A stretch of DNA of 64,000 nt, taken from NCBI GenBank assembly GCA_028671895.1, contig CM053800.1, forward strand, positions 23,829,886 to 23,893,885, in the 5' to 3' direction. This DNA is from Oenanthe sinensis. Taxonomy: Eukaryota; Streptophyta; Magnoliopsida; Apiales; Apiaceae. Every line of letters starts with the position of its first letter. Position 1 is the stretch's first letter. Shown here in pieces: positions 33,879 through 46,200 of the stretch. The notes under the pieces are model-generated. The model did not search any database. It was not told the DNA's origin and worked only from the letters and a program-made list of their open reading frames with translations. Made by a program: the position numbers and the translations under genes.

Positions 33879-35988
33879 GGCATGTGCATTTAAATCATTT
33901 GAAGACATAAACTTCTTTTCATTCTTGCATTGCATAGACAAATGATTTACACTACCACACTTAGCACATACCTTTCTAGGTGCATACATATCAGGAGTGT
34001 AATTTTTGTGCTTATTTATGCCTACTTTTCCATTCCTATTCTTCTTCTTTTTCTCAGACTTAGGTTGAATAACTTCTACAGGTGCTATCTCTTCTAATTT
34101 TTCTTTTAATTGATTCTTGGATAAACTACCTATGTTGATTTTCTCAACCTTATTCTCAACTTGATTTTTGGTTTCCTTAACAAACTTGATAGGAGTGCTA
34201 AATTTGTTCTTTTTATTAGCCATCGATGATTTACTTGTCGATGGATGCTTATCGATTGATTCAGCATCAATCGATTGATAATCCTTATCGATCGATGAAG
34301 GATTAGCAGTCGATTGATCTTTATCCCTTGAAGCATCATCCAATGGCTTGCCAGTTGAATTGGGGGATTCTCCTAGAGTATCTACACCCTGAACATCAAT
34401 GATTTGTTTGGCAGTTTTAGCAGACCTATTCCATCTGTTAATGGTTTCTATTTCTTCAGCTAATTGTTCTTTCAACAATTTTTCTCTTCTCAAACTGTTT
34501 ACTAGTTCATCTCTAGCATCCTTACATTCCTGCTTGAATCTATCTAAACAAACAAGTTCATTTTCAAGAAAAGTATTCCTCTTAGTTAAGACATCAATGG
34601 TGTTCATTAACTTGAGATTTTCTTTGTTTAGAGACTTAAGAGGCACATGCAAATTGTACAATTCATTGGACATTTCATTAATAGTACTATTGCATTCATC
34701 AGCAGTAAGTTCAGAAAATTTGATAGCTAGTACCTGATTAGATGCTGAACTAGCTTCTTCATCTTCATGGTTGGCCATTAGAGCTAGATTGATATATTCT
34801 TCAAAATCACTATCCTCAGCAGCCCAGTCCTTCTCCTCAGTAACAAAAGCCTTTTCTTTCTGTTTTAAAAGGTCAAAGTATTTCTTTTTGTAATCAATAC
34901 TCTCATATGACTTTGCCTTTTCTTGTTTTGGCTTTCTGCACTCATTAGAGAAATGACCAGCCAATCCACAGTTAAAGCATTTAAATTTAGATCTATCAAC
35001 CAAATTTCTGATTTGATTGTTGCTTCTAAACTGGGATCCAGGCCTTTGAGCATTTGGATTCCTCTTGAATTTTAGCTTTGAAAACTTCCTTGACAAATAA
35101 TGCAAGGTGCTCATCAATCTCATCCAAATCATCCTGTGAGCATGTTTCATTTTCTTCACACTTGCCCTTTCCTTTTCCCTTGGATGATTCTTCAACAGCA
35201 TCACCAGCCATCATGATGAATTCTTCTATACAACCAGTTTCCTTCTTCTCTTTCTTGTCTTCATTCCCTTTGACCATCAAAGCCACAGTTTTCTCCTTTC
35301 TTTGATTCTTCTCAATCACTTCATCTTGTTGAATCTCCAGTTCATAAGTCTTGAGAATAACATATAGTTTTTCGAGAGTATAATCTTTAAAATCTTGAGA
35401 TTGTCTAATGGAGACATTCATTGCCTTCCACTCCTTTGGAAGAGATTTACGAAATTTAAGATTTATATCTTCTGTTGCATAAACCCTATCATATAGCTTT
35501 AGACCATTCAATAACTTTTGGAATCTGTTATAGGTATCATTGATGGCTTCACCACTCTTAAAATTAAATTATTCATATTTTTGAATTAAGAGTTGCATCT
35601 TATTTTTCCTAACTTGTTCAGTTCCTTCACACAGAGTTTGAAGAGTGTCCCATACTTTTTTTGATGAAGTACAGTTTATCACATTGTCAAACATATCTTT
35701 ATCTAGACCATTAAACAGAATGTTCATGGTCTTTTTGTCTTTAAGTACTTCTTTTTCATCCTCTTCTGTGAACTCAGAGATGAGTTTTGGAACATGTCTA
35801 TCAACTGTAGGAGTTCCATCAGGGTTTACACCTGTAACTAGCTTCATGGGAATATAAGGACCTTTCTCTATGCAGTGAACATAGGAAGGGTCAAGAGAAA
35901 GAATATGCAGATGCATTTTTACCTTTCATGGAAAGTATTCATCCTTTTCTAATACTAGAATCTTTACACTTGAATCTTTTTGGCCCAT
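33874..35988 (-). pseudogene. copia gag (5' part of the split polyprotein)
   Basis: Starts at ATG 35988-35986. Codon 21 is TGA (35928-35926) where Trp is expected in the FPWKVKM block. A further stop lies at about 35568, after MQLLIQKYE. A frameshift near 35085 separates LALFVKEVF from KLKFKRNPNAQ. Conserved blocks: CEGTEQVRKNKMQLLIQ, FQKLLNGLKLY, SLPKEWKAM and LEKLYVILKTYELE. Two complete CX2CX4HX4C zinc knuckles follow, CFNCGLAGHFSNEC and CAKCGSVNHLSMQC, separated by a Ser-rich stretch with repeated SID units (about 34320-34225). The frame reaches the family-A insertion at 33873 and resumes at 14620. Gag packages the element RNA in cytoplasmic particles. Confidence 0.88.
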
Positions 35989-36032
35989 ATTGACTGTTCT
36001 TGATCTTTAAACTTTCTGTATGTTGAAAGCCT

Positions 36033-36044
36033 GCTCTGATACCA
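36033..36044 (-). promoter_or_regulatory. Primer binding site of the copia element (initiator tRNA-Met)
   Basis: TGGTATCAGAGC on the minus strand, 2 nt inside the LTR end at 36047. Confidence 0.9.
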
Positions 36045-36046
36045 AT

Positions 36047-37209
36047 TGTTAGTTCTTAGAAAACTGACAATATTTGTAGAAGGCGTGGGTTGAATACAAA
36101 TATCAAAACTTTTTGTGTGTTTTAATATTTATTCTTAGTGTTTGAGAAAAGTCAGAATATGAATGAACAACTCAGATAAAGAATATAAATTGAACAAGAG
36201 ATTTAAAATTACTGATGGATTGATTTTTTCATAAGTGTATATTTTTTACTCAATGTTCCTAGGTTAGAAATAAACCTAGCTTCGTTTGTACAAGGTTAAA
36301 ATGTAAATCAACTGATCTTACAATGTGCTCTCTGAAATGATCAGTTGATTCTGAGAATTTCTTTCTAACTTTGTTACCTCTAACCTTGCTACTACACTTT
36401 TTTATATATTACAAGTGTATTTTACAATTACCTAGAAAAGTAGACATATACCTTTTTTAATTATGTAATTGCTACATTTTCTATCTTTTCTTTTTGCTTT
36501 TGCCTTTTTCTAATCTAGGAAAAAGTCTTCAGTGTTTTGAAAAGACAGCTTCGACTTGAGTCTTCACAGTCATCATAGACTGTCTTTCATAGGTGTTCTT
36601 TTGTCTTTCTAGATCTCTGACAGATTACCTTTTTCTCACAGTCAATTGATAATTTGTTGTTAAGCATATCAATTGACTCTTTCTTTATTCATCAACTGAT
36701 AATGTTCTTCGATTGATCTTGATATCCATCGATTGATAAATATAGTTGCCTTATCGATTGATAAATGATATCAATCGATATATCAATCGATGGGTCTTCA
36801 CATCAGTTGATGGTCTTCAACTCTTGATTTGGTTTCTTCAATTGATCTTCTATCCGTTGATGCTTCAATATCAACTGATCATCCTTCACTTGTATAATTT
36901 TCCTGTCTTCAAATAATCACAATTTGACAGTCTAAGTTACACATCAGTTGATGACCTATATCAATTGACTCTAGTATCAATTGATGAAAATATCAATTGA
37001 TTTATACCTTATCATTTGAAAATAGACTTAGTACACCTATGCTACAATCCATATTATCAGTTGATTCAGATAAACATTTCAACTGATAAATGATTCCCTG
37101 ATCAATTGATATTTATAAATTTCATATCAGTTAATCAGTTACAATTATTGAAAATTTCTATAATTCTAAGTTTTAGTATTATCATCAAGTTAGATGTAGA
37201 TTCCCAACA
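36047..37209 (-). mobile_element. 5' LTR of the copia element (1,163 bp)
   Basis: On the minus strand starts TGTTGGGAATC at 37209, a common copia LTR start, and ends AAGAACTAACA at 36047. It abuts satellite DNA at 37210, with TACTT the expected TSD. The U3 half is packed with ATCRATTGAT-like words. The 3' partner LTR is outside the window. Confidence 0.9.
36640..37137. repeat. Array of about 18-20 palindromic ATCRATTGAT-type motifs in copia LTR U3
   Basis: Copies at about 36641, 36667, 36691, 36709, 36728, 36753, 36769, 36782, 36802, 36838, 36869, 36942, 36959, 36976, 36992, 37056, 37079 and 37101. Variants are ATCAATTGAT (a perfect palindrome), ATCGATTGAT/ATCAATCGAT and ATCAACTGAT/ATCAGTTGAT. 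Spacing is irregular, so this is not a simple tandem array. Conserved palindromic repeats are known in Sirevirus LTRs. Confidence 0.9.
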
Positions 37210-40200
37210 TACTTCATTCTTGACTTGTTCGAACTTGGAAACAACTTGTAGTTTAATTCTTCATTCGTTTGAACATGAAAATAACTTGTAAATTCTTGTA
37301 GGATCATTCTTGGCTCATTTGAACATGAAAAATATCTGTAACAACTTGAGACGTCGTTCTTGACTCATTTGAACTTAGAAATAACTTGTAAACTCTTGTA
37401 GAATTATTCTTGGCTAATTTGAATATGAAAACAATTCATAACAACTTGAGACTTCATTCTTGACTTGTTCGAACTTGGAAACAACTTGTAACTTAATTCT
37501 TCATTCGTTTAAACATGAAAACCACTTGTAAACTCCTGTAGGATCATTCTTCGCTCGTTTGAACGTAAAAATAATTCGTAACAACTTGACACTTAATTCT
37601 TGACTCGTTTGAACTTAGAAATAACTTATAAACTCTTGTAGGATCATTCTTGGCTCATTTGAACATGAAAAAAATCCGTAACAACTTGAGACTTCATTCT
37701 TGACTTGTTCGAATTTGAAAACAACTTGTAGCTTCATTCTTCATTCGTTTAAACATGAAAACCTCTTGTAAACTCCTGTAGGATCATTCTTCGCTAATTT
37801 TAACATGAAAAAATTTTGTAACAACTTGACACTTAATTATTGACTCATTTGAACTTAGAAACAACTTGTAAACTATTGTAGGATTATTCTTGGCTAATTT
37901 GAAAATGAAAACAATCCGTAATAAAATGAAACTTTATTCTTGACTCGTTTGAACATGGAAACAACTTGTAAAATCTTGAAAGATCATTCTTGGCTCATTT
38001 GAACATGAAAAAAATTCATAACAACTTGAGACTTCATTCTTGACGCGTTCGACCTTGGAAAAAACTTGTAGCTTCATTCTTGATTCGTTTGAACATGGAA
38101 ACAACTTGTAAACTCTTGTAGGATCATTCTCGGCTAATTTGAACATGAAAACAATCCATAACAATTTGAGACTCCATTCTTGACTCCTTTGAATTTGGAA
38201 CCAACTTGTAGCTTCCTTCTTGACACGTTTGAACTTGGAAACAACTTGTAAACTCTTGTAGGATCATTCTTGGATCATTTGAACATGAAAACAATCCGTA
38301 ATAACTTGAGACATCATTCTTGACTCATTTGAATTTAGAAACAAATTGTAAAATCTTGTAGGTCCATTCATGTCTCATATGAACAGGAAAATAATCCGTA
38401 ACTATTTGAGACTTCATTCTTGAGTCGTTCGAACTTGGAAACAACTTGAAGCTTCATTCTTGACTCATTTGAACATAAAAATAACTTGTAAAATCTGGTA
38501 TGATCATTCTTGGCTCATTTGAACATGAAAACAATCCGTAATAATTTTAGACTTCATTCTTGACTTGTTCGAACTTCGAAATAACTTGCAACTTAATTCT
38601 TGACTCGTTTAAATATGAATCCAACTTGTAAACTCCTGTAGGATCATTCTTCGTCCTTTTGAATATGAAAACAATTCGTAACAACTTGACACCTAATTCT
38701 TGACTCGTTTTAACTTAGAAACAACTTGTAAACTATTGTAGGATCATTCTTGGCTCATTTAAACATGAAAACAATTCGTAACAAGTTGAGACTTCATTCT
38801 TGACTCGTTCGAACTTGGAAATAACTTGTAGATTCATTCTTAATTCATTAAATATGGAAATAACTTGTATACTCTTGTAAGATCATTTTTCGCTCATTTC
38901 AACATGGAAACAACTTGTAAACTCTTGTTGGATCATTCATGGCTCATTTGAACATGAAAAATATCTGTAACAACTTGAGACATCGTTCCTGACTCAGTTC
39001 AACTTAGAAATAACTTTTAAACTCTCGTAGAATCATTCTTGACTCATTTGAACATGAAAATAGTCTGTAACAACTTGAGACTTCATTCTTGACTTTTTCG
39101 AACTTGGAAACAAGTTGTAGCTTCATTCTTCATTCTTTTAAACATGAAAACAACTTGCAAACTCCTCTAGGATCATTCTTCACTCATTTGAACATTAAAA
39201 TTCGTAACAACTTGACAATTAATTCTTGACTCGTTTGAATTTAGAAACAACTTGTAAACTATTGTAGGATTATTCTTGGCTCATTTAAACATGAAAAAAA
39301 TCAGTAATAACTTGATACTTTATTCTTGACTCGTTTGAACATGGAAACAACTTGTAACATCTTGAAAGATCGTTCTTGGCCCATTTAAACATGAAAACAA
39401 TTCATAACAACTTGAGACTTCATTCTTGACTCGTTCGACCTTGAAAACAACTCGTAGCTTCATTCTTGATTCGTTTGAACGTGAAAATAACTTGTAAAAT
39501 CTTGTAGGATCATTCTTGGCTAATTTGAACATGCAAAGAAGTTGTAGCTTCATTCTTGAGTCATTTAAATATGGAAACAGCTTATAAACTCTTTTAGGAT
39601 CATTATTGGCTTATTTGAACATGGAAACAACATGTAGCTTCTTTCTTGACTCGTTTGAACATGAAAACAACTTGTAAACTCTTGTAGGATCATTATTGGG
39701 TCATTTGAACATGAAAAAAATCTGTACCAACTTCAGACATCATTCTTGACTCATTTGAATTTAGAAACAACTTGTAAACTCTTGTAGGATCATTCTTGGT
39801 TCATTTGAACATGAAAACAATTCATAACAAGTTAAACTTCATTCTTGATTCGTTCGAACTTGGAAATAAGTTGTAGCTTCATTCTTATTTCGTTTGAACA
39901 TGGAAACAACTTGCAAACTCTTGTAGGAGCATTCTTGGCTCATTTGAACATGAAAAATATCTTTAACAACTTGAGACGTCGTTCTTGACTCATTTGAACT
40001 TATAAATAACTTGTAAACTCTTGTAGAATCATTCTTGGCTCATTTGAACATGAAAACAATCCGTAACAACTTAAGACTTCATTCTTGACTTGTTCAAACT
40101 TGGAAATAACTTGTAGCTTCATTCTTCATTCATGTAAACATGACACCACCTTGTAAACACCTGTAGGATTACTCTTCGCTCATTTGAACATGAAAACAAT

Positions 40201-43200
40201 TCATAACAACTTGACACTTAATTCTTGACTCGTTTGAACTTAGAAACAACTTGTAAACTATTATAGGATTATTCTTGGCTCATTTGAACATGAAAACAAT
40301 CCATAATAACTTGAGAATTTATTCTTGACTCGTTTGAACATGGAAACCACATGTAAAATCTTGAAAGATCATTCTTGGATCATTTTAACATGAAAACAAT
40401 TCATAACAACTTCAGACTTCATTCTTAACTCGTTCGACATTGGAAAGAACTTGTAGTTTTATTCTTGATTCGTTTGAACATGGAAAAAACTTTTAAACTT
40501 TTGTAGGATCATTCTCGACTAATTTGAACATGAAAACAATCAATAACAATTTGAGACTTCAGTCTTGACTCGTTCGGACATAGATACAACTTGTAGATTC
40601 ATTCTTGACACGTTTGAACTTGGAAACAACTTGTAAACTATTGTAGGATCATTCTTGGCTAATTTGAACATGAAAACAATCTGTAACAACTTGATACATC
40701 ATTCTTGACTAATTTGAACTTAGAAACAACTTATAAACTCTTGTAGGTCCATTCTTGGCTCATATGAACATGAAAATAATCCGTAACAATTTGAGACTTT
40801 ATTCTTAACTCGTTCGAACTTGGAAACAACTTGTAGCTTTATTCTTGACATGTTTGAACTTGTAAACAACTTGTAAACTTTTCATGATCATTCTTGTCTC
40901 ATTTGAATATGAAAATAATCCATAACGATTTGAAACTTCATTTTTGACTCGTTCGAACTTGGAAATAACTTGTAGCTTCATTCTTATTTCGTTTGAACAT
41001 GGAAACAACTTGTAAACTCTTGTAGGAGCATTCTTGGCTCATTTGAACAAGATAAATATCCGTAACAACTTGAGACATTGTTCTTGACTCATTTAAACTT
41101 AGAAATAAATTGTAAACTCTTGTAGGATCATGATTGGGTCATTTGAACATGAAAAAAATCCGTACCAACTTGAGACATCATTCTTGAGTCATTTGAACTA
41201 AGAAACAACTTGTAAACTCTTGTATGATCATTCTTAGCTCATTTGAACATGAAAACAATTCGTAACAAGTTGAGACTTCATTCTTGACTCGTTCGAACTT
41301 AGAAATAACTTGTAGCTTCATTCTTATTTCGTTTGAACATGGAAATAACTTGTAAACTCTTGTAGGAGCATTCTTGGCTCATTTGAACATGAAAAATATC
41401 CGTAACAACTTGAGACGTCGTTCTTGACTCATTTAAACTTAGAAATAACTTGTAAACTCTTGTAGAATCATTCTTGGCTCATTTGAACGTGAAAACAATC
41501 TGTAACAACTTGAGACTTCATTCTTGACTTGTTCGAACTTGGAAATAACTTGTAGCTTCATTCTTCATTCATGTAAACATGACACTACCTTGTAAACACC
41601 TGTAGGATTACTCTTCGCTGATTTGAACATGGAAACAATTTATAACAACTTGGCACTTAATTCTTGACTCGTTTGAACTTAGAAACAATTTGTAAACTAT
41701 TGTAGGATTATTCTTGACTCATTTGAACATGAAAACAATCCATAATAACTTCAGAATTTATTCTTGACTCGTTTGAACATGGAAACAACATGTAAAATCT
41801 TGAAAGATCATTCTTGGATCATTTGAACATGAAAACAATTCAAAACAACTTCAGACATCATTCTTAATTCGTTCAACCTTGGAAAGAACTTGTAGTTTTA
41901 TTCTTGATTCGTTTGAACATGGAAAAAACTAGTAAACTCTTGTAGGATCATTCTCGACTAATTTGAATATGAAAACAATCAATAACAATTTGAGACTTCA
42001 GTCTTGACTCGTTCGGACATGGATACAACTTGTAGATTCATTCTTGACATGTTTGAACTTGGAAACAACTTGTAAACTCTTGTAGGATCATTCTTGGCTA
42101 ATTTGAACATGAAAACATTCTGTACAACTTGAGACATCATTCTTGACTAATTTGAACTTAAAAACAACTTATAAACTCATGTAGGTCCATTCTTGGCTTA
42201 TATGAACATGAAAATAATCTGTAACAATTTGAGACTTTATTCTTAACTCGTTCGAACTTTACAACTTGTAGCTTTATTCTTGACACGTTTGAACTTGTAA
42301 ATAACTTGTAAACTTTGTAGGATCATTCTTGTCTCATTTGAATATGAAAATAATCCATAACGATTTGAAACTTCATTTTTGACTCGTTCGAACTTGGAAA
42401 TAACTTGTAGCTTCATTCTTATTTCGTTTGAACATGGAAACAACTTGTAAACTCTTGTACGAGCATTCTTGGCTCATTTGAACATGAAAACAATCATTAA
42501 TAATTTGAGACTTCAATCTTGACTTGTTCGAACTTGGAAACAACTTGTAGCTTCATTCTTCATTCATGTAAACATGAAACCAACTTGTAAACACCTGTAG
42601 GATTACTCTTCGCTCATTTGAACATGAAAATAATTCATAACAACTTGGCACTTAATTCTTGACTCGTTTGAACTTAGAAACAACTTATAAACTATTGAAG
42701 GATTATTCTAGGCTCATTTGTACAGGAAAACAATCTATAATAACTTGAGAATTTATTCTTGACTCGTTTGAACATGGAAAAAACATGTAAAATCATGAAA
42801 GATCATTCTTGACTCATTTAAACATGAAAACAATTCATAACAACTTGGCACTTAATTCTTTACTCGTTTGAACTTAGAAACAACTTGTAAATTATTGTAG
42901 GATTATTCTTGGCTCATTTGAACATGAAAACAATCCATAATAACTTGAGAATTTATTCTTGACTCGTTTGAACATGGAAACAACATGTAAAATCTTGAAA
43001 GATCATTCTTGGATCATTTGAACATGAAAACAATTCAAAATAACTTCAGACTTCATTCTTAATTCGTTCGACCTTGGAAAGAACTTGTAGTTTTATTCTT
43101 GATTCGTTTGAACATGGAAAAAACTAGTAAACTCTTGTAGGATCATTCTCGACTAATTTGAACATGAAAACAATCAATAACAATTTGAGACTTCAGTCTT

Positions 43201-46200
43201 GACTCGTTCGGACATGGATACAACTTGTAGATTCATTCTTGACACGTTTGAACTTGGAAACAACTTGTAAACTCTTGTAGGATCATTCTTGGCTAATTTG
43301 AACATGAAAACAATCTGTAACAACTTGAGACATCATTCTTTACTAATTTGAACTTAGAAACAACTTATAAACTCTTGTAAGTCCATTCTTGGCTCATATG
43401 AACATGAAAAAAATCCGTAACAATTTGAGACTTTATTCTTAACTCGTTCGAACTTGGAAAAAACTTGTAGCTTTATTCTTGACACGTTTGAACTTGTAAA
43501 CAACTTGTACACTTTGTAGGATCATTCTTGTCTCATTTGAATATGAAAATAATCCATAACGATTTGAAACTTCATGTTTGACTCGTTCGAACTTGGAAAT
43601 AACTTGTAGCTTCATTCTTATTTCGTTTGAACATGGAAACAACTTGTAAACTCTTGTAGGAGCATTCTTAGCTCATTTGAACAAGAAAAATATCCGTAAC
43701 AACTTGAGACTTCATTCTTGACTTTTTCGAACATGGAATCAACTTGTAGCTTCATTCTTCATTCATGTAAACATGAAACCAACTTGTAAACACCTGTAGG
43801 ATTACTCTTCGCTCATTTGAACATGAAAATAATTCATGACAACTTGGCACTTAATTCTTGACTCGTTTGAACATAGAAACAACTTATAAACTATTGAAGG
43901 ATTATTCTTGGCTCATTTGTACAGGAAAACAATCCGTAATAACTTGAGAATTTATTATTTACTCGTTTGAACATGGAAAAAACATGTAAAATCATGAAAG
44001 ATCATTTTTGGCTCATTTGAACATGAAAACAATTCATAATAACTTGGCACTTAATTCTTGACTCGCTTGAACTTAGAAACAACTTGTAAACTATTTTAGG
44101 ATTATTCTTGGCTCATTTGAACATGAAAACAATCCATAATAACTTGAGAATTTATTCTTGACTCGTTTGAACATGGAAACTACATGTAAAATCTTGAAAG
44201 ATCATTCTTGGATCATTTGAACATGAAAACAATTCAAAATAACTTCAGACTTCATTCTTAATTCGTTCGACCTTGGAAAGAACTTGTAGTTTTATTCTTG
44301 ATTCGTTTGAACATGGAAAAAACTAGTAAACTCTTGTGGGATCATTCTCGACTAATTTGAACATGAAAACAATCAATAACAATTTGAGACTTCAGTCTTG
44401 ACTCGTTCGAACATGGATACAACTTGTAGATTCATTCTTGACACGTTTGAACTTGGAAACAACTTGTAAACTCTTGTAGGATCATTCTTGGCTAATTTGA
44501 ACATGAAAACAATCTGTAACAACTTGAGATATCATTCTTGACTAATTTGAACTTAGAAACAACTTATAAAATCTTGTAGGTCCATTCCTGGCTCATATGA
44601 ACATGAAAATAATCAGTAACAATATGAGAATTTATTCTTAACTCGTTCGAACTTGGAAATAACTTGTAGATTTATTCTTGACACGTTTGAACTTGTAAAC
44701 AACTTGTAAACTCTTGTAGGATCATTATTGTCGCATTTGAATATGAAAATAATCCATAACGATTTGAGACTTCATTCTTGACTCTTTCGAACTTGAAAAA
44801 AACTTGTAGCTTCATTCTTGACTCATTTGAACATGAAAACAACTTTTAAACTCTTGTAAGATTATTCTTGATTCATTTGAACATGAAAACAATCAGTAAT
44901 AACTTGAGACTTCAATCTGGACTTGTTCGAACTTGGAAACAACTTGTAGCTTCATTCTTCATTCATGTAAACATGAAACCAACTTGTAAACACCTGTAGG
45001 ATTACTCTTCGCTCATTTGACCATGAAAATAATTCATAACAACTTGGCACTTAATTCTTGACTCGTTTGAACTTAGAAACAACTTATTAACTATTGAAGG
45101 ATTATTCTTGGCTCATTTGTACAAGAAAACAATCCGTAATAACTTGAGAATTTATTCTTGACTCGTTTGAACATGGAAAAAACATGTAAAATCATGAAAG
45201 ATCATTCTTGGCTCATTTGAACATGAAAACAATTCATAACAACTTGGCACTTAATTCTTGACTCGTTTGAACTTAGAAACAACTTGTAAACTATTGTAGG
45301 ATTATTCTTGGCTCATTTGAACATGAAAACAATCCATAATATCTTGAGAATTTATTCTTGACTCGTTTGAACATGGAAACAACATGTAAAATCTTGAAAG
45401 ATCATTCTTGGATCATTTGAACATGAAAACAATTCAAAATAACTTCAGACTTCATTCTTAATTCGTTCGACCTTGGAAAGAACTTGTAGTTTTATTCTTG
45501 ATTCGTTTGAACATGGAAAAAACTAGTAAACTCTTGTAGGATCATTCTGAACTAATTTGAACATGAAAACAATCAATAACAATTTGAGACTTCAGTCTTG
45601 ACTCGTTCGGACATGGATACAACTTGTAGATTCATTCTTGACACGTTTGAACTTGGAAACAACTTGTAAACTTTTGTAGGATCATTCTTAGCTAATTTGA
45701 ACATGAAAACAATCTGAAACAACTTGAGACACCATTCTTGACTAATGTGAACTTAGAAACAACTTATAAAATCTTGTATGTCCATTCCTGGCTCATATGA
45801 ACATGAAAATAATCCGTAACAATTTGATAATTTATTCTTAACTCGTTCGAACTTGGAAATAACTTGTAGCTGTATTCTTGACACGTTTGAACTTGTAAAC
45901 AACTTGTAAACTCTTGTAGGATCATTATTGTCTCATTTGAATATCAAAATAATCCATAACGATTTGAGACTTCATTCTTAACTCTTTCGAACTTGAAAAA
46001 AACTTGTAGCTTCATTCTTGACTCATTTGAACATGAAAACAACTTGTAGGATTATTCTTGATTCATTTGAACATGAAAACAATCAGTAATAACTTGAGAC
46101 TTCATTCTTGACTTGTTCGAACTTGGAAACAACTTGTAGCTTCATTCTTCATTCATTTAAACATGAAACCAACTTGTAAACACCTGTAGGTTTACTCTTC

